Virus record (IMG/VR): IMGVR_UViG_3300021378_000115
Coordinates: 1 to 28,766 of that record
DNA: 28,766 bases
From: a virus
Strand: one strand, 5' to 3'
Part shown: positions 1-9,389 of the stretch, one piece after another
Numbering within the stretch: the stretch's first letter is position 1
Layout of the letters: the number at the start of each line of letters is the position of its first letter
Made by a program: the position numbers and the translations under genes
The notes under the pieces: generated by a model
What the model saw: the letters and a program-made list of their open reading frames with translations, nothing else
What the model was told of the DNA's origin: nothing
Database searches by the model: none

Positions 1-981
1 CATTCTATAGCTTCACAAGGCTACGCTACACACAGCCGTAGTAGTGGGATACCTTTGTTTTTAAACAGGAACACAAACGATGGAAGCATTTTAGACCTCC
101 GAAAAAACGGAGCAAGCGTAGGTAGTATTGGTGTTGGTGCTAGTAATAAACTTACTTTAATTGGAACGAACCAAAATTTGCAACTAGGAGCTAATGGTTC
201 AGCAGTATTTAATGTAAGTACCTCAAGTGTATACCCTAACACTGACAATGCGGTTGATTTAGGTTTTAGTGGTTCTTCTGCTCGTTGGCGTGACGCTTAC
301 CTATCAGGGACAATCAATTTATCAACTGCCGACAATGCTTCTAATGCTCAAATATTTGTAAGCCCCTCAACAGACTTTGCATATTTTGACCATCCTAGTA
401 ACGGCATGATATTTAGAAATACGTCTGGCGCAGAACGCATGAAAATAGATTCTGATGGCGTTGCTCACTTCAACGGTGATGTAAAAGTCCTATCGGGTGA
501 CATTCAGATGGGTAGCGGCAGAGGTATCAACTTCAGTGCAAGCAGTAATGCTTCTGGTATGACTTCAGAAACTTTGGATGACTATGAGGAGGGGACTTGG
601 ACTCCTAACGTAATTGTCGATTCAGGGACAAACCCTACACTCACATACCACTCAAGGTCTGGTAATTATACAAAAGTTGGTAACATAGTCCATGTAACTG
701 GCGCATTTCATATCAACGCAATGACAGATGGCACAAACAACTTTTTCCTTATTGACGACTTGCCTTTTACCGCTATTGAAGACACTCCAGTTGGTAGCCA
801 CACTTTCAGTGTCTTTAATTTAGACGCTGGTAACTACAAGCTAACAGTTTACAACGCAAATAGGCTGGGGTTTTTAGGTCCAGCAACAACTGGCGCTGGC
901 TGGGGTTGGGCGCAGATAAATACTATTTTGTCAGCGAATTCATCAATTAGATTTTCCATAACTTATCGCACAACAGCATAA
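1..981 (+). CDS. Tail fibre / receptor-binding structural protein, C-terminal part (5' end outside window)
   Basis: The reading frame is open from base 1, so the visible 326 codons are the end of a longer gene. The TTG at 55 is not a convincing start because coding character continues upstream of it. Visible motifs are a GIPLFLNRNTNDG segment followed by LDLRKNG, then an AVDLGFSGSSARWRDAYLSG segment, then YEEGTWTP near residue 195. These are stock motifs of fibre proteins in marine phages: a beta-rich rod followed by a small globular tip. No S74 (endosialidase-type) self-cleaving chaperone is visible at the C-terminus. The protein presumably forms trimers on the tail and contacts the host surface. 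The family is recognised from memory of similar proteins; the receptor cannot be inferred. Confidence 0.8.
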   Translation, partial: HSIASQGYATHSRSSGIPLFLNRNTNDGSILDLRKNGASVGSIGVGASNKLTLIGTNQNLQLGANGSAVFNVSTSSVYPNTDNAVDLGFSGSSARWRDAYLSGTINLSTADNASNAQIFVSPSTDFAYFDHPSNGMIFRNTSGAERMKIDSDGVAHFNGDVKVLSGDIQMGSGRGINFSASSNASGMTSETLDDYEEGTWTPNVIVDSGTNPTLTYHSRSGNYTKVGNIVHVTGAFHINAMTDGTNNFFLIDDLPFTAIEDTPVGSHTFSVFNLDAGNYKLTVYNANRLGFLGPATTGAGWGWAQINTILSANSSIRFSITYRTTA

Positions 982-1026
982 ACCCCATACGCCTATCGGA
1001 CGGTAGGCACAGACAGGAGCAATACA

Positions 1027-1272
1027 ATGGCTTTAGAAAAAGTAATATCAGAGGACAAGATTGAGGTAGTTGGTGAACACCGCGCAGTACAGGTACGAAC
1101 TAAAACAGCCGTTATGGAAGATGGCGTAGAACTAAGTTCTGGCTACCACAGACACGTAGTTAGCGCAGGTGATGACTACAGTAACGAATCTACAGAGGTG
1201 CAAGCTATATGTGCCGCTGTACATACAGACGCGGTTATTGCCGCATATCAAGCATCTTTAACAGAGGTATAG
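1027..1272 (+). CDS. Small conserved marine-phage protein (81 aa), unknown function
   Basis: An ATG preceded by a clear AGGAG at 1015-1019. The soluble 81-residue product contains the stretches VQVRTKTAVMEDG and YHRHVV followed by a GDDY motif, and ends with an alanine-rich helix (VQAICAAVHTDAVIAAYQ). Small proteins of this type sit directly after tail-fibre genes in many marine podoviruses and myoviruses, so a role in fibre attachment or assembly is plausible. That role is inferred from position only. There is no signal peptide or membrane segment. It lies 45 bases after the fibre gene and 4 bases before the next gene, so it belongs to the late operon. Confidence 0.75.
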   Translation: MALEKVISEDKIEVVGEHRAVQVRTKTAVMEDGVELSSGYHRHVVSAGDDYSNESTEVQAICAAVHTDAVIAAYQASLTEV

Positions 1273-1276
1273 AAAA

Positions 1277-1606
1277 ATGGCAGTAACTTGGACAATCTCA
1301 ACCCTAGAACGCAACACATCAAACGATGGTGTCATCGTTGCTCATTGGCGTGTATCAGACAGCGAAGAAGTAGGAACTGGAGATGACGCTGTAACCCACT
1401 ATGGTAGTTCTTATGGAACCTCTGGTTTCACTCCAGACCCCGATGCAGATGGCTTTGTAGCCTTTGCAGACATCGAAGAAGCAACCGCTATCCAGTGGTG
1501 CAAAGACAGTATGGGCGAAGAGCAAGTGACTTCCATTGAGGAATCTATTGCTAACCAGATTGCAGAGTCAAAGGCTCCGTCAATAGTAGCAGAGGTTCCT
1601 TGGTAA
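1277..1606 (+). CDS. Small conserved phage protein (109 aa), DUF7936-like
   Basis: Starts at an ATG four bases after the preceding stop, with AGAGG about ten bases upstream. The N-terminal MAVTWTISTLERNT and the pattern VAHWRVS, then FVAFADIEEATAIQWCK resemble a widespread small protein found beside fibre genes in marine phages (the DUF7936 group, from memory). The N-terminal half looks like a small beta-sandwich (WTI...GVIVAHWRV). The C-terminal half is helical and ends in VPW. Its stop codon overlaps the next ATG (TAATG), which suggests translational coupling. The molecular role is unknown. Confidence 0.7.
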   Translation: MAVTWTISTLERNTSNDGVIVAHWRVSDSEEVGTGDDAVTHYGSSYGTSGFTPDPDADGFVAFADIEEATAIQWCKDSMGEEQVTSIEESIANQIAESKAPSIVAEVPW

Positions 1607-1800
1607 TGGATCTAATTCTTAAATCACTCAAAAGCAAAACAGTACAGTTCAGTATCGCACTGGCAGTGTTGTCTATCCTACAAGGCTATGTCGGGTTCTT
1701 ACCTGTTAGCCCCGCAGGTCAGGCAGCTGTTGGTTGCATTATTGCAAGCTGTGTAACCGTTTTGCGGTTTGTGACAACTGGACCGTTATCGGCTAAGTAG
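1606..1800 (+). CDS. Small two-TM membrane protein, possible holin or holin partner
   Basis: I chose the ATG at 1606 (64 aa), which overlaps the previous stop as TAATG. An in-frame TTG two codons upstream is less likely. The protein has a basic N-terminus (KSLKSKT), a hydrophobic segment at about residues 14-32, a short loop with Pro and Gly, and a second hydrophobic segment at about 38-56. Two-TM proteins of this size next to a larger holin-like protein commonly belong to phage lysis cassettes. The next gene is holin-like, so this could be a second holin, an antiholin or a membrane partner. No enzyme motif is present. The function is inferred from topology and neighbours. Confidence 0.55.
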   Translation: MDLILKSLKSKTVQFSIALAVLSILQGYVGFLPVSPAGQAAVGCIIASCVTVLRFVTTGPLSAK

Positions 1801-1802
1801 TC

Positions 1803-2165
1803 ATGGGCATCCTTAGTCAGATATTGGGAAGTGGAGACGTAGTTAGCAAAGGGCTTGACCTTATTGATAGCTTTCACACGTCCGAGACTGAAGCGATTGA
1901 AGCAAAGACTAAGGCAAAGACAGACCTCCTTACCAGCTACGCCCCATTTAAAGTAGCGCAGAGATACTTAGCTCTTATATTTGGATTCACTTTTGTAGCG
2001 TCATACCTAATGATTTTGGTGTTGTTTTTTTTGGACAAAGATGTAACCGCAGTTCAAGAAATAATTTCAGCATTTAAGATTGACTGGATCATGTTAACGA
2101 TTGTGGGTTTCTATTTTGGTGGTGGCGCCTTTGAAGGTGTCATGAACAAGAAGGATAAAAAGTAA
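1803..2165 (+). CDS. Holin-like protein of the GTA 3-TM type
   Basis: A 120-residue protein whose N-terminal MGILSQILGSGDVVSKGLDLID, charged helix (ETEAIEAKTKAK) and C-terminal membrane part match the layout of the 'holin of 3TMs' family known from gene-transfer agents and related phages. Hydrophobic segments lie at about residues 57-78 and 93-113, and the C-terminus is lysine-rich. It would act in the inner membrane, forming the lesion that releases the endolysin at the end of infection. No endolysin gene is seen in the window. It starts two bases after the preceding gene without a good Shine-Dalgarno, so translation is probably coupled, and its stop overlaps the next start (TAATG). Confidence 0.65.
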   Translation: MGILSQILGSGDVVSKGLDLIDSFHTSETEAIEAKTKAKTDLLTSYAPFKVAQRYLALIFGFTFVASYLMILVLFFLDKDVTAVQEIISAFKIDWIMLTIVGFYFGGGAFEGVMNKKDKK

Positions 2166-3805
2166 TGGCAGGTTTTAAGCTGCAAACATTTAGCGGACAG
2201 GCACCTAAGGTGTATGCTCGCTTACTGCCGGATGATATGGCACAGATTGCTACTAACTGCCGACTTGATTCTGGTAGGTTAGAGCCTTGGAAAACCAATG
2301 CATCGGCTTCCATTTCTGTTGTCGGGTCATACACAATATCTTCTCAAACAAAAACCTTGTTTAGATATAGCAGCTCGATATGGATGGGCAGCAACTATGA
2401 TATAAACATCGTAAGGTCTCCTGTTGCAGAAGACCCGCACGAAAGAATTTATATTAGCGGTTTTACTTATCCTCAAATGACCACCGCTTCTATAGTGGGA
2501 GCCAGTCAGTACTATCGCTTAGGCATCCCAAAGCCAGCAGACCTGACGTCCGTAACACTGTCCCCAACAACATCAAACAACGTTGATACAGAAGTTCCGC
2601 AGTCAAGATCGTACATTTTTACGTACGTTTCTGCGTACGGTGAGGAAGGTGTCAATTGTGATGCGGAAGCTGCTCAAGTAGTGGATGTTCACACAGACCA
2701 AACTGTCACCTTAGATTTCCCACCCAACCCTTCTGGTAATTACAACCTGACTCTTAAGCGGGTTTACAGAACGGACGCAGGGGGAACGTATAGGTTTGTT
2801 CAGGACGTTCCTATAGCGACAGATACATTCGCTGATACTGTGACTGAGGTGAATTTGGGTGAAGAGATTCCGACCTCGACGTTTGATGCTCCACCAGATG
2901 ATGACGCGGCAGATCATAAAGATGGTCCCTTGCTTGGTCTAGTGTCTATGCCTAACGGAATCCTTGCAGGTTTCTCTGGTCAAACAGTTTCATTTAGTGA
3001 GGCGTTTCAGCCTCATGCTTTTCCTGATGAGTACAAGCTAACAGTTAAGTCTGACATCGTTGCACTAGCGCCCCTTAATACAGGCTTGTTGGTTCTTACA
3101 AAAGAAAAGCCAGCAATCATTCAGGGTCTAGACCCCTCTTCCATGAGCATGATGGAGGTAGACAGTTCTTTGTCATGTGTCGCTAAAAGATCTGTTGTCG
3201 ATATGGGTGAGTTTGTTATGTACGCATCTCCTGACGGTATTGTTATGGCTAACGATAACGGACTAAGCCTTATTACAGAGCAGTCGCTAACTAGAGATCA
3301 GTGGCAGGAATACACGCCCAGTTCAATTGTAGCGTTTCAGTGGGAGGGTCATTACATCGCCTTCTACACTAACAGCTCAGAAAGCAAAGGATTTATATTC
3401 GACCCAAGGGGAGGAAAGAATTCTTTTGTAAAACTAGACTTCCATGCAACGGCTGGATTTAACGATTTAGAGAATGATCAGCTTTATTTAGTGGTTGGGG
3501 GTAGCGTTGTAAAGTTTGCTGAAGGAAGTGCAGACTCAAATTTTGTTTGGCGGGGAAAGAAATTTTACACCCCCAGACCAATCAACCCAGCAGTAGCTAA
3601 AGTACAGTGTGATAGCTACAGCCCTAATCCTACTATGAAGCTATATGCAGACGGTGTTCTCAAACATACCCAAAGTGTTACAAATAGTAACACCTTTAGA
3701 TTGCCATCAGGTTACAAAGCTAACGAGTTCGAAATAGAACTAGCAGGCTCAGTACCTATTAATGAAGTATGTGTATATGAGAGTCCGGAGGAAATAGGTG
3801 GCTAG
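2165..3805 (+). CDS. Virion structural protein (546 aa), probably tail or neck component
   Basis: A 546-residue soluble, beta-rich protein with no enzyme motif visible. The N-terminal motif pattern AP-V-AR-LP-D-AQIATNC-LDSGRLEPW is characteristic of large structural proteins of marine short-tailed phages, from memory. The middle part (about residues 140-200) looks like an Ig or FnIII-type beta-sandwich (YIFTYVSAYGEEG, then VTLDFPP and LTLKRVYRTD). Later repeated strands such as MVSMPNGILAG-like and FVMYASPDGIVMAN segments suggest a propeller-like fold. It is flanked by a holin gene and the long fibre gene, and overlaps the fibre start by eight bases. I cannot assign an exact location in the particle. 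Confidence 0.6.
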   Translation: MAGFKLQTFSGQAPKVYARLLPDDMAQIATNCRLDSGRLEPWKTNASASISVVGSYTISSQTKTLFRYSSSIWMGSNYDINIVRSPVAEDPHERIYISGFTYPQMTTASIVGASQYYRLGIPKPADLTSVTLSPTTSNNVDTEVPQSRSYIFTYVSAYGEEGVNCDAEAAQVVDVHTDQTVTLDFPPNPSGNYNLTLKRVYRTDAGGTYRFVQDVPIATDTFADTVTEVNLGEEIPTSTFDAPPDDDAADHKDGPLLGLVSMPNGILAGFSGQTVSFSEAFQPHAFPDEYKLTVKSDIVALAPLNTGLLVLTKEKPAIIQGLDPSSMSMMEVDSSLSCVAKRSVVDMGEFVMYASPDGIVMANDNGLSLITEQSLTRDQWQEYTPSSIVAFQWEGHYIAFYTNSSESKGFIFDPRGGKNSFVKLDFHATAGFNDLENDQLYLVVGGSVVKFAEGSADSNFVWRGKKFYTPRPINPAVAKVQCDSYSPNPTMKLYADGVLKHTQSVTNSNTFRLPSGYKANEFEIELAGSVPINEVCVYESPEEIGG

Positions 3806-6800
3806 AAAAGGCAATATGCCAGTACCGCCAAAATGGGCTGGGCAAGATAAAAGATTTGGCGAAACTATCAAGAACAATCTTGATGTGTTGTGCGGCTATA
3901 CAGGTGACCCTCTAGATAGGGCTTTGACTGCTAGAGACCTTCTTGATAGTGGTATTGTAAAGTTAGCGGCAGGGTCGAGTACGTTCTCTGGTGGGTCGTC
4001 AGGCTTAGCGCCAACAACAACCGCAACGACTTACGCGACTCCTCCAGCTCCTACGTCCCTGTCTGCAAGTGGTGCCTTTCAAAACATATTGCTTACGTGG
4101 AATCTCGAGATTTACACGGGGCATGCGTACACTGAGGTGTTTCGGTATACCTCAGACTCTGTTGCTGACGCGACTCTTGCGGGTCAGGTATCAGGATTCA
4201 ACGGCATATTTTCAGATGCTGTTGGCGGAGGAAAGACTTATTTCTATTGGGTAAGAGCTGTAAACCAGAACGGTGTTGCGGGACCATTTAACTCATCTAC
4301 TGGAACGCAGGGTCAAACACAGACAGATGTCGCAGTCTTGCTGGACATCCTTACGGATCAGATAACAAGCTCAGAGCTAGCTTCTAGCCTATCCACACCA
4401 ATTGCTACCATACCAACACTTGACGGCAGGATAGATGGGTTAGATGCTTATACTGGGTATACCACTACATATAGTGGCGCTAATCTTTTAACCCGCGTTG
4501 GTAATACTGAGGCTACAGCAAACACTGCTGCTTCTGCCGCCACGGCAGCCTCGTCCGCCGCAGCAACAGCTCAAGCGTCCGCTAACTCGGCAGCAGCTTC
4601 TGCATCATCATTAAGCAGTACCGTGTCAACGCTGCAAAGTTCTGTTAGCTCAAGAAATACTTCTGTTGATAGCAGCCTGTCATCTTTAAATACATCTGTA
4701 AGCAATCTTCAGTCATCTGTGTCAGATTTAACGTCTGGCACTAGCTCGGTTTACGTTCAGACTTCAGCACCAACCGGCACGATTGCGACAAACTCTAGAT
4801 GGTATGACTCTGATGACAATATGGCGCCTTATTATTATGACGGCTCTAGCTGGGTAAGTATTGCTGATCCAAGAATTGCATCTAACCAAGCATCAATTAC
4901 TTCTCTAAACTCTCAAGTATTTAATGGCGACGGGTCGTCTCGTTTAGCCACATCTTCAGCGTTAACCGCCCTTGATACCACCGTTGTAAATCTCAACGGA
5001 ACGGTAACCTCTATAGCTGCGGACGTGACAAGTTTGGAGGGGGAAGTATTTAACTCCAACGGTTCCGCTAGATTAGCTACTGGAGCAGCTGTAACAAGCC
5101 TAACAAATACAGTAACCACCCAAGGAAATAACATATCTAGCGCTCAGACGGATATTACAGATCTTGAGGGTGAGGTTTTTAATTCTGATGGTTCTGCTCG
5201 CTTAGCTACTGGAACCGCGTTAACAGGTCTAACAAATACAGTTAGCACTCAAGCCGGAACAATCACCTCAATACAGACAGACGTTACAGCACTAGAAGGG
5301 CAAGTATTTAACGCAGATGGATCTGCAAAATTAGCTACAGGATCTGCACTTACCGGAGTAACTAATTCCGTAACGGCGATTTATGACGGGACCAACGCAA
5401 GCGTTGTTAAAAGCGTACAAGATGATGTCACCGCTTTAGAGGGTGAAGTATTTAATTCTGACGGTTCCGCAAGGTTAGCGACCGGAACTGCCCTGTCAGG
5501 TCTGACTAATAGCGTCACTGCCATCTACGATGGTACAAATGCTAGTGTCGTTAAAAGTGTACAAACAGACATTACCGACCTAGAAGGTGAAGTATTTAAT
5601 TCTGACGGGTCTTCTAGACTAGCCACAGGATCAGCCTTGTCGGGTCTTACTAACTCAGTTACAGCGATCTATGATGGCACTAACGCCAGTGTCGTTAAGT
5701 CCGTGCAAACCGATGTAAGTGCGCTAGAAGGCGAAGTATTTAATTCGGATGGTTCGGCTAGACTTGCCACGGGGTCGGCTTTATCTGGACTTACCAACAG
5801 CGTAACAGCTATCTACGACGGAACGAATGCTAGTGTAGTTAAGACTGTGCAGACAGATGTAACTGCTCTTGAAGGTGAAGTCTTTAATTCGGATGGCTCG
5901 GCTAGACTTGCAACGGGTTCAGCTTTAACTGGGGTAAGTAATTCGGTAACTGCAATCTATGACGGCACAAATGCCAGTGTTGTTAAGTCAGTGCAGGACG
6001 ACGTTTCAACTTTAAATGGTGCAGTTTTTAATGCTGATGGAACTGTAGCAATAGCAACATCTGCGGCGATATCTGCGCTTTCATCAGAAGTGGAAGCTAT
6101 TTACAACCCTGAAAACCCTAGTGAAGTGTCTGTTGTAAAAACAATTCAGTCTGATATTACTTCATTAGAAGGAGAAGTATTTAATTCAGATGGGTCTGCA
6201 AGATTAGCTACAGGTTCTGCTTTAAATACAGTGTCCAATAGTGTTACTGCAATCTATGATGGCGGAAATGCTAGTGTTGTTAAGTCTGTTCAGGATGACA
6301 TAACTGATTTAAATAACTCCGTTTTTGATTCTAGCGGAAATGTTTTACTTGCTACTACTTCTGCATTGTCTGGTCTTACCACATCTGTTGAGGCTATTTA
6401 TAACCCTGACGATCCAGATGCAGTATCACTTGTTAAAACAATTCAAAGCGATGTAACTGATCTTGAGTCAGCAGTTTTCGATTCTAATGGAGTTGTTCAA
6501 TTAGCAACGCAAAATTCCATTGATGGTTTAACAACTAGTATTGAGGCTATCTATAATCCAGATAACCCCAATGAAGCGTCTGCGGTTAAGTCGCTACAAG
6601 GTAGATCTACAGCATTGGAAGGTGCGGTATTTAATGGCAATCAGGTTAAGTTAGCTACAGTAGATGCGCTAGACGGGTTAACTAATAACGTAACTGCAAT
6701 ATACAACCCCAATGACCCAGACGCGGTTACTCAAATTAGCGCCATACAGGAAAAAGTAACCAGCCTAGATGCTGAGGTATTTAATGCTAACGATACCTCA

Positions 6801-9041
6801 AGACTTGCTACAGGCAGCGCTCTAGGTGCTCTTAGCAACAAAGTAACAGCTATTTACGATGACTCTACTGATCCCCCTTCAGGTCTTGTTACGTCGGTTC
6901 AGTCGGATGTGGTTGATTTAAATAATGCGATGTTTGATTCTGGGGGCAATGTTAAGTTAGCAGGCGCTGGAGCCTTATCTCTGTTAGAAACTGAGGTTTG
7001 GGGCAATGGAGTAACGCCTTCTGGTGCGACTTCATCTCGAATAGACACGTTAGATGCGACAATAACAAATCCAACAACAGGTCTTACTGCAACCTCCGGT
7101 GCTGTGTCCGTATTAAACACTAGCGTGTACGGTGAGGGTGTAACCCCTCAGGCAGGAGCTTCTAAAATAGACGCTCTCAGTTCAGCCGTATTTGATGAAA
7201 ATAATAATGTGAAGCTTGCGGATGCTGACGCATTTTCAACATTACAAACAGAGGTTTTTGGTCCCGATGGAAATGTTTCAGCTTCTAGAATAGATGGATT
7301 AAGGGCTGTTCTTTATGACACAGATTCTAATGGTAACGAGCAGCTAGCTTTGGCAACAGCCGCTCAATTTGGGACTCTTAATGCGACGGTAAACAACAGT
7401 GGAGCGTTGGTTGATAAGGTCGATAACATAGCGGCATCTATGTTTGTTAATAGTGATACGTCGGGGACATTAAAGCTGGCTACGTCCGAGGCTTTTGACA
7501 AAGTACAGACCGAAGTGTTTCCGAATGGTGATAGTAATGCATCTAGAGTTTCGCAGTTATCAGCAGCACTTTGGGATCAAGGTAATCCAGATAACGCTGT
7601 CTTATTAGCTGGAGCTGATTTTGCGTCAAAAATAAATCTAGAGGTATTTGGGTCTGAGACAGACCAGACTGGCGCAAGTAAGATTGACACCTTGCAAGTT
7701 GTTGTTAATGGTGAAGATGGAACAAGCGGAATTAAAGCCGCTATTGAAACTACTCAGGAAATTGTTGGAGATTCTGAGACAGGACTTTCATCACAGTACT
7801 CCGTAAAAGTAGACAACCAAGGACATATAGCCGGATTCGGGTTGTCTAACACGAGCAATGATGACGGAACTCCAACCTCTGCATTTATTGTTAGGGCTGA
7901 TCGGTTCGCCATCGTAAATCCTCAGACTACTTCGACTCAAGTTTCAAACGAGCCCATAAATGACACTCAGGTTTTAGTTCCCTTCACGGTTGAAGGTGAG
8001 GATATAGAGGATGAGAACGGTAATGTTATTGTCCCTGCCGGCGTTTATATGGATGGTGCGTTCATTAAGAACGGTACGATTACTACAGCACAGATTGGCA
8101 ACGCTACAATTGATACTGCAAACATTACGGGTCAGTTAAACGCAAATAGAATTTCGGGCGGAAAAATATCAACCTCCCTCCTTAACATTGACGGTGTATT
8201 CCTTACGTCGCAGGACGTTAACGGTGTTCCCACACTAACCTTAGGTGACATATCAGCTAACAAGATAACCTCAGGAACAATAAACGCTGCCAACATAACA
8301 GTAGAGAACCTAAGAGCTGACCAAATAACTGGTGATATCAATGATCTGATTCCGTTCTCTCTATCTTCGGCGGTAGCAATTGATGCACCTAACGGAGCAG
8401 AGCAAGTCATATTCACAGGTCAAATTCCTGCTCAGGCGGACGGTGTAGAGAAAAGAGCTTACATCAGTGCGGAAGGTTGGGGTGTGTTTGAGAATGACGA
8501 CGCCTACAGATTAGAGCTATGGATGAAAACAAACGACACATCAAGTTCTACTCCTTCTCTAGGGACTGTAACCAATCACGGATCTCAAAATTACGGCTTT
8601 GGTTATATTATCTACTGGTTTGAAGTGGCTGGAGATGTAACATCCCTTGTCTCTTCGGGATCTGCATTACTGGTAATGGGCTACACCTACGGCAACACAT
8701 CATCCAGCGGCTATACGTCATCAACAGATAGAACTCGAATTTATTACACAAGAGCGTCAACATCAACAATCACCACAAACATGTCTGTGTTCGGACAGAT
8801 CCTGACCAATCAGTACACTATGGTTAATGACTTTTTCTTCAGGTCTGCGTCTGACTACCACCCATATCAGTTCTCTATTAGTGGCGGTCTTGGCACCAAG
8901 ACAAGCTCGGCTGTTGATTTTGAAATTAGGATTGGAGTTTACAACGCGAACAAGTACTACGTTCCAAGCAGCCAGCCATACAAAAATTGGGTGATGGATA
9001 AAATTTACGCCTTAGAAGGCATAGCTATGAGCCTACGATAA
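3798..9041 (+). CDS. Giant tail fibre / tip protein with gpJ-like (DUF1983) C-terminal region
   Basis: Starts at GTG 3798, six bases after a strong GGAGG, overlapping the previous gene. Domains in order: a short N-terminal anchor; an FnIII-like beta-sandwich at about residues 78-175 (LTWN ... YFYWVRAVNQNGVAG); an Ala/Ser-rich coiled coil at about 232-315; a small YDG-SSW motif domain at about 316-358; tandem 48-residue repeats from about 370, degenerating to about 1290; a DUF1983-type module at about 1300-1375 (SQYSVKVDNQGHIAGFGL, then FIVRADRFAIVNP) as at the C-terminal end of lambda gpJ; short shaft repeats (GTITTAQIGNATIDTANI) at about 1410-1515; and a unique C-terminal tip at about 1516-1747, probably the receptor contact. 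It is likely the central or side fibre that determines host range. Confidence 0.8.
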   Translation: MARKGNMPVPPKWAGQDKRFGETIKNNLDVLCGYTGDPLDRALTARDLLDSGIVKLAAGSSTFSGGSSGLAPTTTATTYATPPAPTSLSASGAFQNILLTWNLEIYTGHAYTEVFRYTSDSVADATLAGQVSGFNGIFSDAVGGGKTYFYWVRAVNQNGVAGPFNSSTGTQGQTQTDVAVLLDILTDQITSSELASSLSTPIATIPTLDGRIDGLDAYTGYTTTYSGANLLTRVGNTEATANTAASAATAASSAAATAQASANSAAASASSLSSTVSTLQSSVSSRNTSVDSSLSSLNTSVSNLQSSVSDLTSGTSSVYVQTSAPTGTIATNSRWYDSDDNMAPYYYDGSSWVSIADPRIASNQASITSLNSQVFNGDGSSRLATSSALTALDTTVVNLNGTVTSIAADVTSLEGEVFNSNGSARLATGAAVTSLTNTVTTQGNNISSAQTDITDLEGEVFNSDGSARLATGTALTGLTNTVSTQAGTITSIQTDVTALEGQVFNADGSAKLATGSALTGVTNSVTAIYDGTNASVVKSVQDDVTALEGEVFNSDGSARLATGTALSGLTNSVTAIYDGTNASVVKSVQTDITDLEGEVFNSDGSSRLATGSALSGLTNSVTAIYDGTNASVVKSVQTDVSALEGEVFNSDGSARLATGSALSGLTNSVTAIYDGTNASVVKTVQTDVTALEGEVFNSDGSARLATGSALTGVSNSVTAIYDGTNASVVKSVQDDVSTLNGAVFNADGTVAIATSAAISALSSEVEAIYNPENPSEVSVVKTIQSDITSLEGEVFNSDGSARLATGSALNTVSNSVTAIYDGGNASVVKSVQDDITDLNNSVFDSSGNVLLATTSALSGLTTSVEAIYNPDDPDAVSLVKTIQSDVTDLESAVFDSNGVVQLATQNSIDGLTTSIEAIYNPDNPNEASAVKSLQGRSTALEGAVFNGNQVKLATVDALDGLTNNVTAIYNPNDPDAVTQISAIQEKVTSLDAEVFNANDTSRLATGSALGALSNKVTAIYDDSTDPPSGLVTSVQSDVVDLNNAMFDSGGNVKLAGAGALSLLETEVWGNGVTPSGATSSRIDTLDATITNPTTGLTATSGAVSVLNTSVYGEGVTPQAGASKIDALSSAVFDENNNVKLADADAFSTLQTEVFGPDGNVSASRIDGLRAVLYDTDSNGNEQLALATAAQFGTLNATVNNSGALVDKVDNIAASMFVNSDTSGTLKLATSEAFDKVQTEVFPNGDSNASRVSQLSAALWDQGNPDNAVLLAGADFASKINLEVFGSETDQTGASKIDTLQVVVNGEDGTSGIKAAIETTQEIVGDSETGLSSQYSVKVDNQGHIAGFGLSNTSNDDGTPTSAFIVRADRFAIVNPQTTSTQVSNEPINDTQVLVPFTVEGEDIEDENGNVIVPAGVYMDGAFIKNGTITTAQIGNATIDTANITGQLNANRISGGKISTSLLNIDGVFLTSQDVNGVPTLTLGDISANKITSGTINAANITVENLRADQITGDINDLIPFSLSSAVAIDAPNGAEQVIFTGQIPAQADGVEKRAYISAEGWGVFENDDAYRLELWMKTNDTSSSTPSLGTVTNHGSQNYGFGYIIYWFEVAGDVTSLVSSGSALLVMGYTYGNTSSSGYTSSTDRTRIYYTRASTSTITTNMSVFGQILTNQYTMVNDFFFRSASDYHPYQFSISGGLGTKTSSAVDFEIRIGVYNANKYYVPSSQPYKNWVMDKIYALEGIAMSLR
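4909..6310 (+). repeat. 48-residue (144-bp) tandem protein repeats in the fibre gene
   Basis: The unit runs from T-D-V-T-A-L-EGEVFNSDGSARLATG through SALSGLTNSVTAIYDG to TNASVVKSVQ. The conserved TTTAAT within it recurs exactly 144 bases apart in the core (5451 and 5595). About four units in the core (roughly 5425-6005) are nearly identical at protein level, with shorter or longer variants before and after. Further variants with YNPDDPDAV-type inserts continue to about 7600. The DNA copies differ at many synonymous positions. The heptad-like spacing suggests a long trimeric rod. Confidence 0.85.
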
Positions 9042-9388
9042 TGACACAACTTTATGTTCAATTTGATACAGGTGAGGGACGCATAACGGCAGGTCCACAA
9101 GCAGGCATGAAGGACCAGTCAGGATGGTATGCGTATGCACCAGCTCCGGATAGGTTGCCAAGAGATGAAGTAGATTATGTTGTTGATGACGAGTTTGGAA
9201 CAGTAATTCAGTATGTTACGGCAACAGCTCCAGAGCCTACATACGCAGAGTCTAGGGCATTAACTTACCCAAGCATTGCAAATCAGTTAGACAAACTGTT
9301 TCACGATATAGACAACGGTACACTTAATGAAACAGGTGAGTTCTTTACAGCAATAAAAGAAGTAAAAGACTCCTACCCCAAAGCGTAA
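9041..9388 (+). CDS. Small conserved phage protein (115 aa), possibly fibre-associated chaperone
   Basis: Start and previous stop overlap (TAATG), so it is coupled to the fibre gene. The N-terminal half is beta-rich and binds nothing recognisable. The C-terminal half contains YPSIANQLDKLFHDIDNGTL and FFTAIKEVKDSYPK, a C-terminal signature seen in many small phage proteins encoded next to fibres. It faintly resembles the 'YP-I-QLD' motif of XkdW-like proteins. Position and size suit a fibre-assembly or tail-tip accessory role, but this is inferred only from context. It is the last gene before a 149-base gap. Confidence 0.6.
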   Translation: MTQLYVQFDTGEGRITAGPQAGMKDQSGWYAYAPAPDRLPRDEVDYVVDDEFGTVIQYVTATAPEPTYAESRALTYPSIANQLDKLFHDIDNGTLNETGEFFTAIKEVKDSYPKA

Positions 9389-9389
9389 T

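Noticed and set aside
3798-9041. Possible diversity-generating retroelement acting on the fibre.
   Set aside because: No reverse transcriptase, template repeat or C-type-lectin variable region was found in the window; the repeats are structural 48-residue units.
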